DNA from: Denitratisoma sp. | GTDB lineage: Bacteria; Pseudomonadota; Gammaproteobacteria; Burkholderiales; Rhodocyclaceae | Length of the DNA: 64,000 nucleotides | Assembly (NCBI GenBank): GCA_032027165.1 | Contig: JAVSMO010000001.1 | Coordinates: 1,862,458-1,926,457 of the forward strand | Direction of reading: 5' to 3' | In this document: positions 46,451-55,774 of the stretch, piece after piece | Layout of the letters: the number at the start of each line of letters is the position of its first letter | How positions within the stretch are numbered: position 1 is the first letter of the stretch | Position numbers and translations under genes: made by a program | The notes under the pieces: model-generated | What the model saw: only the letters and a program-made list of their open reading frames with translations | What the model was told of the DNA's origin: nothing | The model's database searches: none

Positions 46451-46954
46451 TCAGCGGCGGACTGCCGCCAGGATGCCGGCGAGCAGCGCCACCGGCGTCG
46501 GCGGGCAGCCGGGCACGCGCACGTCCACCGGGATGACCTTCTCCACGGCGCCGCAGCTGGCGTAGCTCTCGCCGAAGACGCCCCCCGTGCAGCCGCAGTC
46601 GCCCACCGCCACCACCAGCTTCGGGTCCGGCGTGCAGTCGTAGGCCACTTTCAGCGCGTGCTCCATGTTCTTCGTCACCGGGCCGGTGACCAGCAGCATG
46701 TCGGCGTGGCGCGGACTGGCGACGAACTTGATGCCGTAGCCTTCGAGGTTGGTGTAGGGATTGTTGAGGGCGTGGATCTCCAGCTCGCAGCCGTTGCAGG
46801 AGCCGGCGTCGACCTGGCGGATGGTCAGCGCGCGGCCGAGGATGCGCAGGATCTCCCGGTTCAGGCGCGCGACCTCGCGCGCTTCCGCGCCGGTTCCGGG
46901 CGGCGGCTCGGTGACGATGCCGGTGCGCAGGATGCGCCTGAGCATGGGGATCAC
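46451..46954 (-). CDS. Hydrogenase-4-like complex small subunit (NuoB/HyfI-like)
   Basis: The 167-residue protein matches the NuoB/HyfI family and keeps the four Cys for the proximal [4Fe-4S] cluster: SCNGCE (two), GDCGC and VPGCPP. It would carry electrons next to the large subunit encoded upstream. I chose the GTG at 46954, which overlaps the large-subunit stop (GTGA) and has GGAG seven bases before it; an ATG at 46945 is the alternative. It is the last gene of the six-gene complex 53590-46451. Confidence 0.9.
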   Translation of the reverse strand: MIPMLRRILRTGIVTEPPPGTGAEAREVARLNREILRILGRALTIRQVDAGSCNGCELEIHALNNPYTNLEGYGIKFVASPRHADMLLVTGPVTKNMEHALKVAYDCTPDPKLVVAVGDCGCTGGVFGESYASCGAVEKVIPVDVRVPGCPPTPVALLAGILAAVRR

Positions 46955-48510
46955 AGGTCGGCTCCGCTGTATGAGAGGTTGAACGACTTGTTGATGAGCG
47001 GGAAGTCGGGAACGATGTCGCGCATCACCGCATGCTCCAGCGCCGGCCAGGCCTGCCAGGACGGATCGTGCGGGTGCACGCGGGCCAGCCGGCCCTCGCC
47101 GTCCAGCGCCACGCCGACCAGCACCTCGCCGCGCCAGCCTTCGATCACGCCGAGGCCGTCGCCCCCGGGCGCCGGCGGCACTTCGACGCACACTTCGCTG
47201 TCGGGCAGGCCGGCGGCGAGCTCGCGCAGCAGGCGCAGCGATTCGACGATCTCCGCGAAGCGCACCGCGGCCCGCGCCGCCACGTCGCCGCGCTCGTCCG
47301 TGGCCGGACGCACGCCCAGCATCGCCCACGGCGGCGGCGGCGTGTAGCCCTGCCGGTGGGCGCGGGCATCGAGGATCAGTCCGGTGGCGCGCGCCGCAAC
47401 GCCGGTGAGCGACAGTTCGCGCGCCAGCTCGGCATCGATGGCGCCGGTGGTGAGGAAGCGGTCCTGCAGGCCGGCGTGTTCGTCGTAGATTTTCCCGAGC
47501 GCCTTCACCTCGCGCCCGATGGCTTCGCATTGCTCGGCGATGGCGCGCAAGGCGGGCGCCTCCAGGTCGAGCGCCGTGCCGCCGGGCACGATGCGGTCCA
47601 TCATGAAACGATGGCCGAAGAGCGCGGCGTTCAGGCGCAGCCAGTCCTCCTTCAGGCGCATGAACTGGGAAAAGCCGAAGGCCAGGGCGGCGTCGTTGCC
47701 GAGCGCGCCGAGGTCGCCGAGGTGGTTGGCGACGCGTTCGCGCTCCAGCATCAGCGCGCGCAGGCCGAGCGCGCGCGGCGGCGGGCTGGCGCCGCAGGCG
47801 GCCTCGACGGCCGAGGCATAGGCCCAGGCATAGGCGCAGGTGGAATCGCCGGAAATGCGGCCGGCGAGCCGCGCGCCCTCGGCGAGATTCTTCCCGATGA
47901 ACAGCTTCTCGACGCCCTTGTGCTGGTAGCCGAGGCGCTGCTCGAGGCGCAGCACGCGTTCGCCGATCACCGAGAAGCGGAAGTGGCCCGGCTCGATGAT
48001 GCCGGCGTGGATCGGCCCGACGGGAATCTCGTGGGCGCCCTCGCCGCCGACCTGGACGAATTCGTAGTCGCTGGGCGCATTGGGGAAGCCCTCCCCCTCG
48101 CCCGCGTCGTGGCGCAGCGGGAACCAGTCCGCCGGCCAGGCGCCGTGGCGCAGCCAGGGCCTTTGGTCGCCGCCCGCCGTGGCGATGCCGACGAGGTCGC
48201 GCGTCGCCCGCTGCATGCGGTTGGCGGCGGGGAAGATGCCGGCCAGGTCGGGGTACACGGGATTCTCCGCCGGCAGGTCGAGGCTGAGCCAGGCATGGCC
48301 GGCGCTGAAGCCGAACACGCAATGCACACGGAAGCACCCGCTGCGCCGGCGCTCGTCGCTGCCCCAGAGCGCAGCCAGGCGGCCGTCGGCACGGTGGACG
48401 GCGACGGCGAAGGCCTGCAGCGCCTCGCCGCTGCCGGCGCGCCCGAGCCAGACCGGGCTGCCGATGCCCGGCTGCTTCTCGAATTCGATGGGCTCGCCGA
48501 GGAATCTCAT
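46951..48510 (-). CDS. Complex I-/hydrogenase-like large subunit lacking the [NiFe] ligands
   Basis: The 519 residues fuse a NuoC-like N-terminal part (about 1-165) to a NuoD/HyfG-like part (EIPVGPIHAGIIEPGHFRFS; GYQHKGVEKLF). In true group 4 hydrogenases the active site is held by RxCGxC near the start and CxxC near the end of this part. Here the first reads RISGDSTCAYAW and the second SFNLSYSGADL, so all four Cys are replaced. A [NiFe] centre is therefore not possible, which places the complex in the Ehr (energy-converting hydrogenase-related) class. The electron donor and acceptor are unknown. Start and stop overlap the neighbouring genes by four bases each. Confidence 0.9.
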   Translation of the reverse strand: MRFLGEPIEFEKQPGIGSPVWLGRAGSGEALQAFAVAVHRADGRLAALWGSDERRRSGCFRVHCVFGFSAGHAWLSLDLPAENPVYPDLAGIFPAANRMQRATRDLVGIATAGGDQRPWLRHGAWPADWFPLRHDAGEGEGFPNAPSDYEFVQVGGEGAHEIPVGPIHAGIIEPGHFRFSVIGERVLRLEQRLGYQHKGVEKLFIGKNLAEGARLAGRISGDSTCAYAWAYASAVEAACGASPPPRALGLRALMLERERVANHLGDLGALGNDAALAFGFSQFMRLKEDWLRLNAALFGHRFMMDRIVPGGTALDLEAPALRAIAEQCEAIGREVKALGKIYDEHAGLQDRFLTTGAIDAELARELSLTGVAARATGLILDARAHRQGYTPPPPWAMLGVRPATDERGDVAARAAVRFAEIVESLRLLRELAAGLPDSEVCVEVPPAPGGDGLGVIEGWRGEVLVGVALDGEGRLARVHPHDPSWQAWPALEHAVMRDIVPDFPLINKSFNLSYSGADL

Positions 48511-49958
48511 CCGAGCATCCTCGCCGCCTCGTGGAACCAGCGCGTGAGATAAGGCGGAATCCACAGGCCGATCATCAGCACCAGGGCCAGGTGCACGAAC
48601 ACCGGCGTGATGGCCGGCGCATGCGGCAGGCGCTTGACGTGGGTCTCGCCGAAGACCATCGGCTGCACCTTGCCGAAGATCGAGGCGAAGGCGACGCCGA
48701 GGGCGAGCAGCAGGATCGGCGTCGCCCACGGGTGGTGCTTCATGGCGTGGGTGAGGATCATGAACTCGCTGGCGAAGACGCCGAAGGGCGGCATGCCGAG
48801 GATGGCCAGCGTGCCGAGCATGAGGCCCCAGCCGATCACCGGGTTGATCTTGATGAGGCCGCGGATGTCCTCCATCACCTGGGTACCGCACTTCTGCGCG
48901 GCATGGCCGACGGCGAAGAAGATCGCCGACTTGGTCAGCGAATGCATGGTCATGTGCAGCAGGCCGGCGAAGTTCGCCACCGCCCCGCCCATGCCGAAGG
49001 CGAAGGTGATGAGGCCCATGTGCTCGATGGACGAGTAGGCGAACATGCGCTTGATGTCCTTCTGCCGCGACAGGAAGAAGGCCGCCACCACCAGCGTGAG
49101 CAGGCCGAAGCCCATCATCAGGTTGCCGGCGAAGCCGGTCGGGATGGCGCCGTCGGCGAGCACCTTGACGCGCAGGATGGCGTAGAGGGCGACGTTGAGC
49201 AGCAGGCCGGAGAGCACCGCCGAAACCGGCGTCGGGCCCTCGGCGTGTGCGTCGGGCAGCCAGTTGTGCAGCGGCGCGAGGCCGACCTTGGTGCCGTAGC
49301 CGACCAGCAGGAAGATGAAGGCCAGCGCCATGATGGTCGGTTCGAGCTGGCCCTTGACGTCGACGAGGTGGGTCCACAACAGGGCCTGGCCGGTCTCGCC
49401 GAGCACGCGCTCGGCGGCGAAGTAGAGCAGGATGGTGCCGAACAGGGCCTGGGCGATGCCGACGCCGCAGAGGATGAAGTATTTCCACGCCGCTTCGAGG
49501 CTGGCCGGCGTGCGGTAGAGCGAGACCAGCAGCACGGTGGTCAGCGTCGCCGCCTCCATCGCCACCCAGAGGATGCCGAGGTTGTTGGTGGTGAGCGCCG
49601 CCAGCATGGTGAACATGAACAGCTGGAACATGCTCTTGTAGAGGCGCAGGCGCGGCGCGGTGAGCCGGCCGTGCTCGCGCTCGTTCCTCATGTAGGGGCC
49701 GGAGAAGATGCTGGTGGTGAGGCCGACGAAGGCGGTCAGCGCGACCAGGAAGACGTTGAGCGAGTCGATGAAAAACATCTCGCCGAAGGCCATGCGCGGG
49801 CCGATGGCGACGATCTCGGCGGTGAGCAGCACCGAAGCGAGGAAGGTGCCGAGGCTGGCGATGACGTTGAGGTTGGGCGCCCAGCTGCGCTCGCCCGCCA
49901 CCGCGAGCAGCAGGCCGCTGACGAGGGGGATGGCGAGGGTCAGGGTGAAGAAGTCCAT
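48507..49958 (-). CDS. hyfF: Hydrogenase-4 component F-like proton-pumping subunit
   Basis: The 483-residue antiporter-like subunit (Mrp/NuoL/M/N family) has about 14 helices. It keeps the buried charged residues of this fold, for example Glu in GILWVAMEAATLTT, Lys in GYGTKVGLAPLHNWLPDAHAEGP, and KRMFAYSSIEHMG. It would move protons across the inner membrane when the complex turns over. It starts seven bases after hyfE and overlaps the large-subunit start by four bases. Confidence 0.93.
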   Translation of the reverse strand: MDFFTLTLAIPLVSGLLLAVAGERSWAPNLNVIASLGTFLASVLLTAEIVAIGPRMAFGEMFFIDSLNVFLVALTAFVGLTTSIFSGPYMRNEREHGRLTAPRLRLYKSMFQLFMFTMLAALTTNNLGILWVAMEAATLTTVLLVSLYRTPASLEAAWKYFILCGVGIAQALFGTILLYFAAERVLGETGQALLWTHLVDVKGQLEPTIMALAFIFLLVGYGTKVGLAPLHNWLPDAHAEGPTPVSAVLSGLLLNVALYAILRVKVLADGAIPTGFAGNLMMGFGLLTLVVAAFFLSRQKDIKRMFAYSSIEHMGLITFAFGMGGAVANFAGLLHMTMHSLTKSAIFFAVGHAAQKCGTQVMEDIRGLIKINPVIGWGLMLGTLAILGMPPFGVFASEFMILTHAMKHHPWATPILLLALGVAFASIFGKVQPMVFGETHVKRLPHAPAITPVFVHLALVLMIGLWIPPYLTRWFHEAARMLG

Positions 49959-49965
49959 GGCCTGT

Positions 49966-50634
49966 TCAGCGTTCCTTGAGATTCTCGAGGTGGCGGATGT
50001 CGAGGCTGTCGAACTGGTCGCGGATCTGGAAGAAGAACACGCCGAGGATGATGACCCCGATCAGCACGTCGAGGGCGATGCCCAGCTCGACCACCATCGG
50101 CATGCCGTAGGTGGCGCTGGTGGCGGCGAGGAAGAGGCCGTTCTCCATGGCAAGGAAGCCGACCACCTGGGGGATCGCCTTGGTGCGGACGATCATCATC
50201 AGGAAGGCCAGCATGACGCTGGCCAGCGCGATGCCGAGGGTGCCGCGGCTGATGGTGCTCGAAAGCTGCGAGATCGGCAGGGCGACGTTGAAGGCGATGA
50301 TCACCAGGGCGATGCCCGCCAGCATGGTCGTCGGCACGTTGATGAGGCCCTCGACGTCGGCCTTCACCTGCAGCTTGCGCACCAGACGGTGCAGGATCAG
50401 GGGCAGCAGGACGGCCTTCAGCACCAGGGTCAGGGCGGCCGAGCCGTAGAGGTGGGCCTGTCCGGTGGTGAAGGCGACCACCAGGGTGGACAGGCACAGC
50501 GTCAGCCCCTGCAGGGCGAAGAGATTGATGAGCGGCAGGACGCGCCGCTGCGCCAGCATGGCGAAGGCCAGCAGCAGGACCACCGCGGCGAACAGGTTGA
50601 TGAGCTGGGCGGAGAGCGGCACGGTCGCGTTCAT
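49966..50634 (-). CDS. hyfE: Hydrogenase-4 component E-like subunit
   Basis: The 222 residues give about seven helices. The C-terminal half is NuoK-like, with Glu in AMENGLFLA and VELGIALDVLIGVIILGVF. This subunit links the antiporter subunits of the complex. It begins by an ATGA overlap with the hyfC stop. The start at 50634 is the only one that keeps the first helix. Confidence 0.92.
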   Translation of the reverse strand: MNATVPLSAQLINLFAAVVLLLAFAMLAQRRVLPLINLFALQGLTLCLSTLVVAFTTGQAHLYGSAALTLVLKAVLLPLILHRLVRKLQVKADVEGLINVPTTMLAGIALVIIAFNVALPISQLSSTISRGTLGIALASVMLAFLMMIVRTKAIPQVVGFLAMENGLFLAATSATYGMPMVVELGIALDVLIGVIILGVFFFQIRDQFDSLDIRHLENLKER

Positions 50635-51584
50635 GACTGGCTCTCCAGCAACAGGCGGACAAGCAGCCCCAGCACGGCGAAAAGGAAGGCGGTGCCGAGG
50701 AACTCGGGGGCGCGGAAGATGCGCACCTTGGCATTGATGGTCTCGATGACGGCCAGCAGCATCCCGCCGATGGCGAGCTTGCCCACCAGAACCGGGATCG
50801 CCAGCAGCAGGCCGGCGACGCTGGCGCCCTCGGCGATGCCCCAGGGAAAGAACAGCGCCAGGCCGAGGCAGGAATAGGCGTAGAGCTTGAGGCTGGCCGC
50901 CCACTCGATCAGTGCCAGGTGGCGTCCCGAGTACTCGAGGACCATCGCCTCGTGGATCATGGTCAGCTCGAGGTGCGTCGCCGGATTGTCCACCGGCACG
51001 CGCGCGTTCTCGGCGAAGGAGACGAAGGTGAAGGCGATGCCGGCGAAGGCCAGGCTCGGATAGATGATGAAGTCGCGGTGGGCCAGGGTCTCGACGATGG
51101 TGGCCACCGAGGTCGACTGGGAGATCATCGCCGTGGTGAAGATCACCATCAGCAGGGCCGGCTCGGCGAGGAAGCCGACCAGCATCTCGCGCCGGCCGCC
51201 GAGCGTGCCGAAGCTGGTGCCGACGTCCATCGCCGCCAGCGCGATGAAGATGCGCGCCAGGCCGAAGACGCCGACCAGCGCGATGGTGTCGGCGGCGGGT
51301 GCGAAGGGCAGGTCGGTCGACAACGTCGGAATGATGGCGCAGGCCAGCACCATGCAGCCGAACACCACGAAGGGCGCAAAGCGGAACAGGGGGGAGGCGC
51401 CGTGCGCCAGCACCACGTCCTTGAGGAACAGCTTGTGCAGCATGTAGTAGGGCTGCAGCAGCGGCGGCGCCGAGCGGTTCTGCAGCCAGGCACGGCACTG
51501 GTTCACCCAGCCGGTGAGCAGCGGCGCCAGCAGCAGCGCGAGCGCGATGGCGAACAGCTGCCCCAGGAATCCGAAGACGTTCAT
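50631..51584 (-). CDS. hyfC: Hydrogenase-4 component C-like subunit (NuoH-like)
   Basis: The 317-residue membrane subunit belongs to the NuoH/HyfC family (SAPPLLQPYYMLHKLFLKD near residues 38-56; FAENARVPVDNPATHLELTM and IHEAMVLEYSGRHLAL in the middle). It anchors the soluble arm and forms the link to the proton channels. It starts by an ATGA overlap with the hyfB stop and ends with an overlap into hyfE, so translation of the whole set is coupled. Confidence 0.94.
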   Translation of the reverse strand: MNVFGFLGQLFAIALALLLAPLLTGWVNQCRAWLQNRSAPPLLQPYYMLHKLFLKDVVLAHGASPLFRFAPFVVFGCMVLACAIIPTLSTDLPFAPAADTIALVGVFGLARIFIALAAMDVGTSFGTLGGRREMLVGFLAEPALLMVIFTTAMISQSTSVATIVETLAHRDFIIYPSLAFAGIAFTFVSFAENARVPVDNPATHLELTMIHEAMVLEYSGRHLALIEWAASLKLYAYSCLGLALFFPWGIAEGASVAGLLLAIPVLVGKLAIGGMLLAVIETINAKVRIFRAPEFLGTAFLFAVLGLLVRLLLESQS

Positions 51585-53590
51585 GGCCGCGCCACCAGCA
51601 GCAGGACGATCAGCGTGAGGAAGCTGTAGAGCAGGTAGATGGCGATGCGCCCTCCCTGCAGCCGGATGATCAGCCGCGACACCCCCTCGACGAGGCGCGC
51701 CAGCGGCAGGTAGAGCCAGTGCCAGAAGTGGTCCTCCACCTTGACGCTGTAATACGGCTTCTCGTCGCGCAGCGTCGGGAAATGCCGCTCCATGCGGAAC
51801 ATCGGCTCGAAGATGCGGCGGATCGGCTGGCTGAAGCCCTCGGCCGTGTCCTGCGCACGGGGCCCCTGGAAGACGTAGCCGCAGTCCCAGGCCGGCGAGC
51901 GGCGCAGGCGGCCGTGGTAGAGGCGGTGCACCAGCTGGCGGCCGAGCAGCACCGCCGCCGCGATCACGGCGAGGAATACCAGCGGGGCATAGCTCGCCCG
52001 GTCGGGGGAAATCGGCGCCAGCAGCCACCAGCCGTGCTCGCGCACCTTGTCGGCGAGTCCGGTGCCGAGCAGCTGCCGTGTGGCGGCATCGATGACGGAA
52101 ATCACGGCGGTCGGCAGCACGCCGAGTGCCAGGGTCAGGCCGGCCAGCCAGAGCAGGCCGGCGCGCTCCCACGGACCGGCGTCGTGGGCGTCCTTGAGCG
52201 CCTCCTCGCGCATCTGGCCGAGGAAGACGATGCCGTAGAACTTGACCATGGCGAAGCCGGCCAGCGCCGCCACCAGCGCCACCACCGCGGCGGCCACCGG
52301 CACCACCATGTTGAGCCAGGGATGCGGCAGGCCGGGCGAGAAGAGGAAGCTCTGCAGCAGCAGCCACTCCGAGACGAAGCCCGACAGCGGCGGCAACCCG
52401 GCGCTGGCGATGACGCCGGCGAGCGCCAGCCAGGCCACCCAGGGCATGCGGTGGATGAGGCCGCCCAGCTTGCCGAGGCTGCGCTCCTTCGTCGCGTGCA
52501 GCACCGAGCCGGTGCACAGGAACAGCAGGCTCTTGAAGCCGGCGTGCGCCAGGCAGTGGTAGAGCAGCGCCGTCATCGACAGCGCCGCCAGCGCCTCCAT
52601 GCGGTAGGCGTGGAAGATCAAAGTCAGTCCCAGCGCCACGGCGAGCAGGCCGATGTTCTCGATCGAGGAATAGGCGAGCAGGCGCTTCATGTCGCTCTGC
52701 ACCGTGCTGTAGAGCACGCCGAAGACGGCGGTGACGAGGCCGATGCTCATCGCCACCACGCCCCACCACCAGAGCGGCTCGCCGAGGAGGTCGAAGGAGA
52801 CGCGCAGCAGGCCGTAGATGGCGGTCTTCAGCATCACGCCGCTCATCATCGCCGACACCGGCGAAGGCGCCGCGGGATGCGCCTCGGGCAGCCAGACGTG
52901 CACCGGCAGCAGGCCGGCCTTGGCGCCGAAGCCGGCGAACGCCAGCAGGAAGGCCGCCGAGGCCCAGAACGGCGACAGCGCCTGCGCGCGCATGCCGGCG
53001 AAGCTGTAGTCGCCGCTGCCGGCGGTCATGACGCCGAAGGAGAGCAGGATGGCGATGGCGCCGACGTGGGCGATCAGCAGGTAGAGGTAGCCGGCGCGGC
53101 GGATCTCGGCGTGGCGGTGGTCGGTAGTGACGAGGAAGAACGAGGACAGCGCCATGCCCTCCCAGGCCACCATGAAGGCATAGGCGTCGTCGGCCAGCAG
53201 CACCAGCAGCATGCTGGCGAGGAAGAAGTGGTACTGCAGGCAGAGCAGGCCCGGCGCGGCGCCCTCGCCTTTCCTGAAGTAGCCGGCGGCGAAGACCGAG
53301 ATGCCGGCGGCGGCGAAGCCGAGCAGCAGGACGAAGACGGCGGCGAGATTGTCGAGGCGCAGGTGGAAGGGCAGGTCGGGCAGGCCGATCGCCAGCACGG
53401 CGACTTCCGGCCCGGCGCCGAGAAAACGCAGGGAAGTCAGTCCGGCCAGCACGCCGGCCGCGGCACCGAGCGGGAACAGGATCTTGCTGATGAAATACAG
53501 GTTGCGCGGCGCCGCCAGCCCGGCCAGCCCGATCGCCAGCCAGGCGCAGGCGGCAATGAGCAGGACGTCGATGGGGAGCAGATCTGGCAT
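51581..53590 (-). CDS. hyfB: Hydrogenase-4 component B-like proton-pumping subunit
   Basis: The 669-residue NuoL/HyfB-like subunit is first in the complex operon. It has about 16 helices with the conserved Glu in FMVAWEGMALSSFFLV, Lys in GFGAKAGLLPVHVWLPEAHPAAP, and KRLLAYSSIENIG, then a long C-terminal extension. Two antisense repeat cores fall in helices and are read as GLTLIFHA and GLTSLRF. No ferredoxin-type subunit (HyfA/HyfH) precedes it; the next gene upstream, 69 bases away, is a SulP transporter. Confidence 0.94.
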   Translation of the reverse strand: MPDLLPIDVLLIAACAWLAIGLAGLAAPRNLYFISKILFPLGAAAGVLAGLTSLRFLGAGPEVAVLAIGLPDLPFHLRLDNLAAVFVLLLGFAAAGISVFAAGYFRKGEGAAPGLLCLQYHFFLASMLLVLLADDAYAFMVAWEGMALSSFFLVTTDHRHAEIRRAGYLYLLIAHVGAIAILLSFGVMTAGSGDYSFAGMRAQALSPFWASAAFLLAFAGFGAKAGLLPVHVWLPEAHPAAPSPVSAMMSGVMLKTAIYGLLRVSFDLLGEPLWWWGVVAMSIGLVTAVFGVLYSTVQSDMKRLLAYSSIENIGLLAVALGLTLIFHAYRMEALAALSMTALLYHCLAHAGFKSLLFLCTGSVLHATKERSLGKLGGLIHRMPWVAWLALAGVIASAGLPPLSGFVSEWLLLQSFLFSPGLPHPWLNMVVPVAAAVVALVAALAGFAMVKFYGIVFLGQMREEALKDAHDAGPWERAGLLWLAGLTLALGVLPTAVISVIDAATRQLLGTGLADKVREHGWWLLAPISPDRASYAPLVFLAVIAAAVLLGRQLVHRLYHGRLRRSPAWDCGYVFQGPRAQDTAEGFSQPIRRIFEPMFRMERHFPTLRDEKPYYSVKVEDHFWHWLYLPLARLVEGVSRLIIRLQGGRIAIYLLYSFLTLIVLLLVARP
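52620..52644 (+). repeat. Dispersed repeat copy in hyfB
   Basis: The core AAAGTCAGTCCC is perfect and the whole matches about 21 of 25 positions. It is antisense to hyfB, whose product here reads GLTLIFHA. Confidence 0.7.
53433..53457 (+). repeat. Dispersed repeat core in hyfB
   Basis: The core reads GAAGTCAGTCCG (10 of 12). It is antisense to hyfB, which encodes GLTSLRFLG here, near residue 50. Confidence 0.45.
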
Positions 53591-53659
53591 GGCGACGGCA
53601 GCTATCTTAGCAAATGCCCGGCTGCCGAGGGCGGCAAAGCCGCATGCGCCATGACTTCG

Positions 53660-55768
53660 TCATTTCTGCGGCAGCAGGCAGAAGGCGCCCTCGATGCCCT
53701 GCGATGCGATTTCGGCGCTGATCGCCTCCAGCGCCCGGTCGGCGGTGATGTGGAAATTGCGCTCGCCGATCGCCTCGTGCAGGCCGGTGGCGCGCATCAC
53801 GTCGAGCACCTGCTTCTTCAGGCCCGAGAACAGCATCGTCACGCCGTTGCTGCGCAGCCGCTCGACCAGGTGGCGCACGACTTCCTCGCCGGAGGCGTCG
53901 AGCTCGTTGATGCCCTCGCCCACCACCAGCAGCCAGCGCGCCTTCGGATTGGCGGCGACGGCCTCGAGGATGGCATCCTCGAAGAAGGCGACGTTGGCGA
54001 AATACAGGCGCCCGTCGAAGCGCACCGCGGTGACGACCTCGGAGGCCGGCAGCCTGTGCAGCTTCGCGTCGCGCAGCGTGCCGTCCGGGTGGCGGCCGAG
54101 GATGGCGACGCGCGGCGTCATGGTGCGGTAGAGGTAGAGCCCGATCGCCAGGCCGGCGCCGACGAGGATGCCGCTGTCGAGGTGGGGCGCTGCGGCCAGC
54201 GTGGCGACGAAGGTGACGATGGCGGCAATGCCGTCGTGGCGGCTGGCCTGCCAGGCGTGCCCGATCGCGGCGAAGTTCACCAGGCCGATCACCGCCATGA
54301 TGATCACCGCCGCCAGCACCGCCTGCGGCAGGTGGTAGAGCAGCGGCGTCAGGAACAGCAGCGTGAGCAGGACGAACAGCCCGGTGATCACCGACGACAT
54401 GCCGGTGACGGCGCCGGCATTGATGTTCACGGCTGAGCGCGAGAACGAGCCGGAGACGGGGAAGGCCTGGGTCAGCGCGCCGACGACATTCGACAGGCCC
54501 TGCCCGATCAGCTCCTGGTTCGGGTCGATCTTCTGCTTGGTGCGCGCCGCGATGGCCTTGGCGATGGAGATCGCCTCCATGAAGCCGACCAGCGAGATGA
54601 CGATGGCGGCCGAGAGCAGGCTGCCGATCATGTCCCAGGAAATCTTCGGCATGCCGACGGAGGGCAGCCCTTCCGGCACCGTGCCCACCACCTCGCCGCC
54701 GCCGACCAGCCGGAACTCGTCCGTGCCGGCGCGGGCGATGCGCCAGCGGCGGCCGTCGGACCGCTCGCCCGGCGGCACCCTGCCCTCGGCATACAGCCGG
54801 TCGGGCCTGCCGTCGGCTCCGGCCACTCGCTCGAAGACGATGCTGCGGATGGCGCGGTTGCGGCCTCGGTTCTCGTTCTCGCGGTCCTGCAGCTGCAGCT
54901 TGAGCAGTTCGATTTCGTAGTTCAGCGTCGCCGCCTCGTGGCCGAGTTCGCCGTGCTCCTTCCGCAGATTCTTCAACTGCGCCGATTTGGTGCCGATCAG
55001 GCCGCTCAGCTCGTCGATGCGCAGCGCGGTGCGGGCATGCTCGGCGAGCAGCGCCCGGGCTTCCGGGTCGGCGATGCTGTCGATCCGGCCCGTGGCGTTG
55101 CGCTCGAAGCCGATCGACCAGCTGACGACGGTGGTGAGCACCACCGCGATGAGCACGCCCGGCAGCTTCGGCGCCCACTTGCGCAGCGCCCACATGATGG
55201 CGATGGCGGCACTGCCCATGGCCAGCGTCGGCAGGTGCGTGTCGCCGGCCTGCAGGACCACGCCCCAGATGTCCTGGATGAAATGCTCGGAGCGGCCCAT
55301 CGGCACGCCGATCAGCTTGTTGATCTGCGACAGCCCGATGATGATCGCCGCGGCATTGGTGAAGCCGACGATGACCGGATGGGAGAGGAAGTTCACCACC
55401 ACGCCGAGCCTGAAGGCGCCGAGCGCCAGCTGGAACAGGCCGACCATCAGCGCCAGCATGATCGCCAGCGCGATGTACTGGGCGGAGCCCGGCGCGGCCA
55501 GCGGGGCGAGCGTGGAGGCCGTCAGCAGGGACACCACCGCCACCGGCCCGGTGCCGAGCTGGTTGGAGGAGCCCCACAGCGCCGCCACCATCACCGGCAG
55601 GAAGGCGGCGTAGAGGCCGTAGTAGGCCGGCATGCCGGCGAGCTGGGCGTAGGCCATCGACTGCGGCACCAGCACCAGCGCAACCGTGAGCCCGGCAACG
55701 AAGTCGGCGCGCAGCTTGTCGCCGCCGTAAGGCAGCCAGCGCAGGAAGGGGAAGAGGCGCGTGGGCAC
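53660..55768 (-). CDS. SulP-family anion transporter with STAS domain and coiled-coil insertion
   Basis: The 702-residue protein has the SulP core (ADFVAGLTVALVLVPQSMAY near 21-40; IGQGLSNVVGA near 421-431; SGSFSRSAVN near 439-448) and a C-terminal STAS domain (about 560-690). Between transmembrane parts, at about residues 225-370, it carries an extra segment of about 125 residues. This contains a strongly heptad-like coil (about 250-300, LIGTKSAQLKNLRKEHGEL) and a beta-like tail. The SulP at 60023 has only a short loop there. The start is a GTG at 55768, six bases after the DASS gene. Substrate could be sulfate, bicarbonate or another anion. Confidence 0.9.
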   Translation of the reverse strand: MPTRLFPFLRWLPYGGDKLRADFVAGLTVALVLVPQSMAYAQLAGMPAYYGLYAAFLPVMVAALWGSSNQLGTGPVAVVSLLTASTLAPLAAPGSAQYIALAIMLALMVGLFQLALGAFRLGVVVNFLSHPVIVGFTNAAAIIIGLSQINKLIGVPMGRSEHFIQDIWGVVLQAGDTHLPTLAMGSAAIAIMWALRKWAPKLPGVLIAVVLTTVVSWSIGFERNATGRIDSIADPEARALLAEHARTALRIDELSGLIGTKSAQLKNLRKEHGELGHEAATLNYEIELLKLQLQDRENENRGRNRAIRSIVFERVAGADGRPDRLYAEGRVPPGERSDGRRWRIARAGTDEFRLVGGGEVVGTVPEGLPSVGMPKISWDMIGSLLSAAIVISLVGFMEAISIAKAIAARTKQKIDPNQELIGQGLSNVVGALTQAFPVSGSFSRSAVNINAGAVTGMSSVITGLFVLLTLLFLTPLLYHLPQAVLAAVIIMAVIGLVNFAAIGHAWQASRHDGIAAIVTFVATLAAAPHLDSGILVGAGLAIGLYLYRTMTPRVAILGRHPDGTLRDAKLHRLPASEVVTAVRFDGRLYFANVAFFEDAILEAVAANPKARWLLVVGEGINELDASGEEVVRHLVERLRSNGVTMLFSGLKKQVLDVMRATGLHEAIGERNFHITADRALEAISAEIASQGIEGAFCLLPQK

Positions 55769-55774
55769 GCGCGG

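Noticed and set aside
46951-48510. Calling the large subunit a functional [NiFe] hydrogenase
   Set aside because: All four metal-binding Cys positions are occupied by Ser or Gly in both motifs.
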